A program made the translations under genes and the position numbers. Shown here piece after piece: positions 7,537-9,833 of a stretch of 9,833 nucleotides of DNA. Position 1 is the first letter of the stretch. Each line of letters starts with the position of its first letter. Below the pieces are notes generated by a model that saw nothing but the letters and a program-made list of their open reading frames with translations, was not told where the DNA came from and searched no databases. This DNA is from Candidatus Omnitrophota bacterium (GTDB lineage: Bacteria > Omnitrophota > Gorgyraeia > 2-02-FULL-51-18 > JAGOUK01), in assembly GCA_018061225.1 (NCBI GenBank), contig JAGOUK010000034.1:1-9833 (forward strand), in the 5' to 3' direction.

Positions 7537-7923
7537 ATGAATCACGACAAATTTATCGCACGCCTTAAGTTTAACGCCGACGGACATGTTCCGGCCATTA
7601 TCCAGGATGAGTCCGGCCGGGTTCTGACGCTCTGCTACATGAACAAGGACGCTCTCGTGAAGACGCTGGAGGAACGCTACATTTATGTGTACCGTCGTTC
7701 GCTCGGCAAGCTCATGAAAAAGGGCGAAACTTCCGGTCATGTCCAGGAAGTGAAGTCTGTCGCGCTTGATTGCGAGGGCAAATCTCTCCTGATCCGCATC
7801 AAGCAGCATGTTGCCGGCTGCCACAAGGGGTACTTTAGCTGCTACTTTGAGGAGTACAACGGCAAGGACGGCTTTGAGATCGGCGACAAAATCGTTTTTA
7901 ATCCTGATAAGGTCTATAAATAA
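7537..7923 (+). CDS. hisI: Phosphoribosyl-AMP cyclohydrolase
   Basis: The 128-residue protein opens the purine ring of PR-AMP, the third histidine step. Family marks are VPAIIQDESGRVLTLCYMNKDAL (18-40), KKGETSGHVQEVK (61-73), DCEG (78-81), and GCHKGYFSC (94-102). The three Zn-ligand cysteines map to C79, C95 and C102. The Mg-binding D-x-D-x-D of well-studied HisI reads D78-C-E80-G-K82 here, so the third Asp is a Lys. This is either tolerated or shows altered metal use. There is no fused HisE (PR-ATP pyrophosphatase) domain, and trpE starts one base after the stop, so HisE must be encoded elsewhere. The C-terminal tail (about 106-128, ending NPDKVYK) extends past the zinc domain. Confidence 0.95.
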   Translation: MNHDKFIARLKFNADGHVPAIIQDESGRVLTLCYMNKDALVKTLEERYIYVYRRSLGKLMKKGETSGHVQEVKSVALDCEGKSLLIRIKQHVAGCHKGYFSCYFEEYNGKDGFEIGDKIVFNPDKVYK

Positions 7924-7924
7924 G

Positions 7925-9424
7925 TTGCAGCTCAAACCCGGATTTGCTGAATTTGCCAAATTGGCCCGCAAGGGCAATGCCGTCCCGGTCTATGCCGAGA
8001 TGACCGGAGACCTGGACACGCCTGTCTCGGCGTATCTCAAAACGAATCCCGGTTACACGGGATTTTTGCTCGAGTCCGTCGACGGAGGTCTCACGCAGGC
8101 GCGCTATTCCTTCATCGGAGTTGAGCCCAAGCGTTTCATCGTATCTGATCATAACGGCACGCGGCTGACGGACGGCGACCGCGTCATCGACCGCTTTGGC
8201 AAACTCGACCCGTTAGACGCGCTAAAAAAAGTTCTCGGCGAGTACCAATACGTTGCTTCTCCGGATTTGCCGCGCTTTTGCGGCGGAGCGGTCGGGTTCC
8301 TGGGCTATGATGCCAACCGTATTTTTGAGCGCCTTCCCGAAATGAAGGGCGAAATGCAGTACCCGGTACTTTCGTTTGCCATCGCGGAAGATCTGGTGAT
8401 TTTTGACCATGTGAAGCGCCGCATGACACTCGTGGCCAATGCCGTGATCCAAAAAGGCAAAGGCGCCGCTCACGTGGAGGCTGTTCGCCGCGCGTATGAT
8501 GATGCCGCCGGCCGCATCGCGCGCATGCGCGAGCGTCTTGAATCGCGTTCCCTGTCGGTTCCGGGGCCTGTTTCTGCCAAGTCTTCCTCGCCGATCGTCT
8601 CTAATTTTTCCAAAGAAGGGTTCAAAAAAGCGATCCGCAAGGCCAAGGAGCATATCCGCATCGGGGATATCTTTCAGATCGTGATTTCGCAGCGGTTCAC
8701 GCGGAAAACCGCGGTGCATCCGTTCAATCTGTACCGGGCCCTGCGCAGCGTGAATCCTTCACCGTATATGTTCTTTTTGTCCTGCGGAGGGTTTCATCTG
8801 GTCGGATCTTCGCCTGAAGTGCATGTGCGCTGCGAAGAAGGCGTGGTCGAGCTGCGCCCGATCGCCGGAACCCGCCGCCGGGGAAAAACGGACGAGGAAG
8901 ACCGCGCGCTTGCCGCTGAGCTCCTCAAGGACAAGAAGGAGCTTGCCGAGCATGTCATGTTGGTGGACCTCGGCCGCAACGATCTGGGAAGAGTGTGTGA
9001 TACCGGATCGGTCAAAGTCAGCGAATTCATGGTGATCGAACGCTACTCGCATGTCATGCATATCGTGAGTCATGTGAAAGGGCTGCTAAAAAAAGGCTTT
9101 GATGCCTTTGACGTGATCCGCGCGACGTTCCCGGCCGGCACGGTGAGCGGCGCGCCCAAGATCCGCGCTATGGAATTGATCGCCAGGATGGAGCCGCATC
9201 ATCGCGGGCCTTACGCGGGAATGGTCGGCTACTTTAGCTTTTCGGGTAATTTTGATTCGTGTATCACGATCCGCACGGCGGTCGTGGAGAACGGCCAAGT
9301 GTGGGTGCAGGCCGGCGCCGGCGTGGTGCTGGATTCGGATCCGGAATTTGAGTGGGAAGAGTCCCGCAACAAGGCGAAAGGTGTCTTTGCGGCGCTGGAC
9401 CAGGCGGAACGGGGGCTCGAATGA
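7925..9424 (+). CDS. trpE: Anthranilate synthase component I
   Basis: The 499-residue chorismate-utilising enzyme makes anthranilate from chorismate with ammonia from TrpG. TTG 7925 is chosen because it gives the usual TrpE N-terminus (QLKPGFAEFAKLARKGNAVPV) one base after the hisI stop; an upstream extension to 7808 would only read hisI out of frame. AAGG at 7909-7912 is a weak, distant Shine-Dalgarno. The tryptophan feedback site is present: LLES (48-51) and NPSPYMFF (277-284). The catalytic domain shows PIAGTRRRG (312-320), EHVMLVDLGRND (342-353), AGTVSGAPK (404-412), GPYAGMVGYF (428-437) and the Mg-binding EWEESRNKA (476-484). PIAGT rather than PIKGT separates it from aminodeoxychorismate synthase PabB. 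The stop overlaps the trpG start. Confidence 0.96.
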   Translation: MQLKPGFAEFAKLARKGNAVPVYAEMTGDLDTPVSAYLKTNPGYTGFLLESVDGGLTQARYSFIGVEPKRFIVSDHNGTRLTDGDRVIDRFGKLDPLDALKKVLGEYQYVASPDLPRFCGGAVGFLGYDANRIFERLPEMKGEMQYPVLSFAIAEDLVIFDHVKRRMTLVANAVIQKGKGAAHVEAVRRAYDDAAGRIARMRERLESRSLSVPGPVSAKSSSPIVSNFSKEGFKKAIRKAKEHIRIGDIFQIVISQRFTRKTAVHPFNLYRALRSVNPSPYMFFLSCGGFHLVGSSPEVHVRCEEGVVELRPIAGTRRRGKTDEEDRALAAELLKDKKELAEHVMLVDLGRNDLGRVCDTGSVKVSEFMVIERYSHVMHIVSHVKGLLKKGFDAFDVIRATFPAGTVSGAPKIRAMELIARMEPHHRGPYAGMVGYFSFSGNFDSCITIRTAVVENGQVWVQAGAGVVLDSDPEFEWEESRNKAKGVFAALDQAERGLE

Positions 9425-9833
9425 TATTGATGATCGATAACTACGATTCGTTTACTTACAACCTCGTGCAATATTTTGGCGAGCTTGGGCAGAAGCTTGT
9501 GATCAAGCGCAACGATGAGATCTCACTGGCGGATATCCGCAAGATGAGGCCGGACCGCATCGTGATCTCACCGGGACCCGGCGCTCCCAAGGACGCGGGT
9601 ATCTCGGAGAGCGTCATTAAGACTTTTGGGTCAAAGATACCGCTGTTGGGTGTTTGCCTGGGTCATCAGGCCATCGGCGAGGTCTTCGGCGGCAAGATTC
9701 GGGTAGCGGACCGCATCATGCACGGTAAGACTTCCGAAATACACCATGACGGTCATCCGCTTTTTGCCGGCATTGCCAGCCCTTTCACGGCGACTCGTTA
9801 TCACTCCCTTCTAATCGAGCCCAAGAGTCTTCC
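9421..9833 (+). CDS. trpG: Anthranilate synthase component II (glutamine amidotransferase), 3'-truncated by the window edge
   Basis: The open frame runs off the right edge after 137 complete codons. The protein opens with MILMIDNYDSFTYNLVQYF, typical of TrpG/PabA, and has SPGPGAP (50-56) for the oxyanion hole and the nucleophile C79 in GVCLGHQAIGEVFGG. HGKTSEIHHDG (101-111) and RYHSLLIE (126-133) are also family signatures. The triad His and Glu (the HPES-type motif) lie outside the window. It hydrolyses glutamine and channels ammonia to TrpE. ATG 9421 overlaps the trpE TGA as ATGA, with a G-run at 9411-9415 as a ribosome binding site; ATG 9430 is a less likely alternative. In some bacteria one such subunit also serves PabB; the trpE linkage makes TrpG the main role here. 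Confidence 0.96.
   Translation, partial: MILMIDNYDSFTYNLVQYFGELGQKLVIKRNDEISLADIRKMRPDRIVISPGPGAPKDAGISESVIKTFGSKIPLLGVCLGHQAIGEVFGGKIRVADRIMHGKTSEIHHDGHPLFAGIASPFTATRYHSLLIEPKSL

Noticed and set aside
7808..7924. Upstream extension of trpE starting inside hisI
   Set aside because: This part is hisI read in another frame (low-complexity Thr/Arg/Ala product). The TrpE homology starts at the TTG 7925.
1..9833. Mobile elements, CRISPR arrays, tRNA/rRNA genes or a novel defence or secondary-metabolite system
   Set aside because: Nearly every base is accounted for by ten recognised genes; no repeats, insertion-sequence ends, RNA genes or unknown proteins were seen.

Overview
This window is a dense stretch of bacterial housekeeping and biosynthetic DNA, all on the + strand: the 3' part of recA, then alaS, hisD, hisB, hisH, hisA, hisF, hisI, trpE and the 5' part of trpG. 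The base composition is moderately GC-rich. The only sizeable non-coding gap is about 120 bp between recA and alaS. The set of genes and the full-length, motif-intact proteins point to a free-standing bacterial chromosome. The compact AlaRS motif-2 region (C65-V-R-T-A-D-L) with the GPNGPCGPCSE signature differs from the enterobacterial form. Together with the gene mix it would fit a PVC-group or Omnitrophota-like lineage, but this is a guess from memory of family sequences and not demonstrable from the window alone.

Layout. Bases 1-771 are the C-terminal three quarters of RecA; the Walker A part lies upstream of the window. A strong intrinsic terminator (805-847) closes recA. Its T-tract runs directly into a perfect extended -10 promoter (847-855) that should drive alaS with a short leader. 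From alaS (895-3516) onward no terminator or sizeable gap is visible. Genes are joined by ATGA or TAATG overlaps (alaS/hisD, hisB/hisH, hisH/hisA, trpE/trpG), an 11-nt overlap (hisA/hisF), a 1-nt gap (hisI/trpE) or 15-17-nt gaps carrying a Shine-Dalgarno (hisD/hisB, hisF/hisI). The layout predicts one polycistronic unit of nine genes that continues past the right edge.

Function. HisI, HisA, HisH/HisF, HisB and HisD cover the middle and end of histidine synthesis: PR-AMP ring opening, isomerisation, glutamine-dependent IGP synthase, dehydration and final oxidation. HisG, HisE, HisC and histidinol-phosphate phosphatase are not in the window. TrpE and TrpG form anthranilate synthase, the entry into tryptophan synthesis. 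TrpE carries the residues for tryptophan feedback inhibition. Both HisH/HisF and TrpE/TrpG use glutamine amidotransferase subunits, and both pathways draw on PRPP. The unusual partner is alaS, apparently the promoter-proximal gene of this his-trp unit.

No mobile element, CRISPR array, tRNA, rRNA or unknown system was seen. The most notable points are the alaS-his-trp fusion of transcription units, the terminator/promoter junction, and a HisI whose DxDxD metal motif reads D-x-E-x-K.
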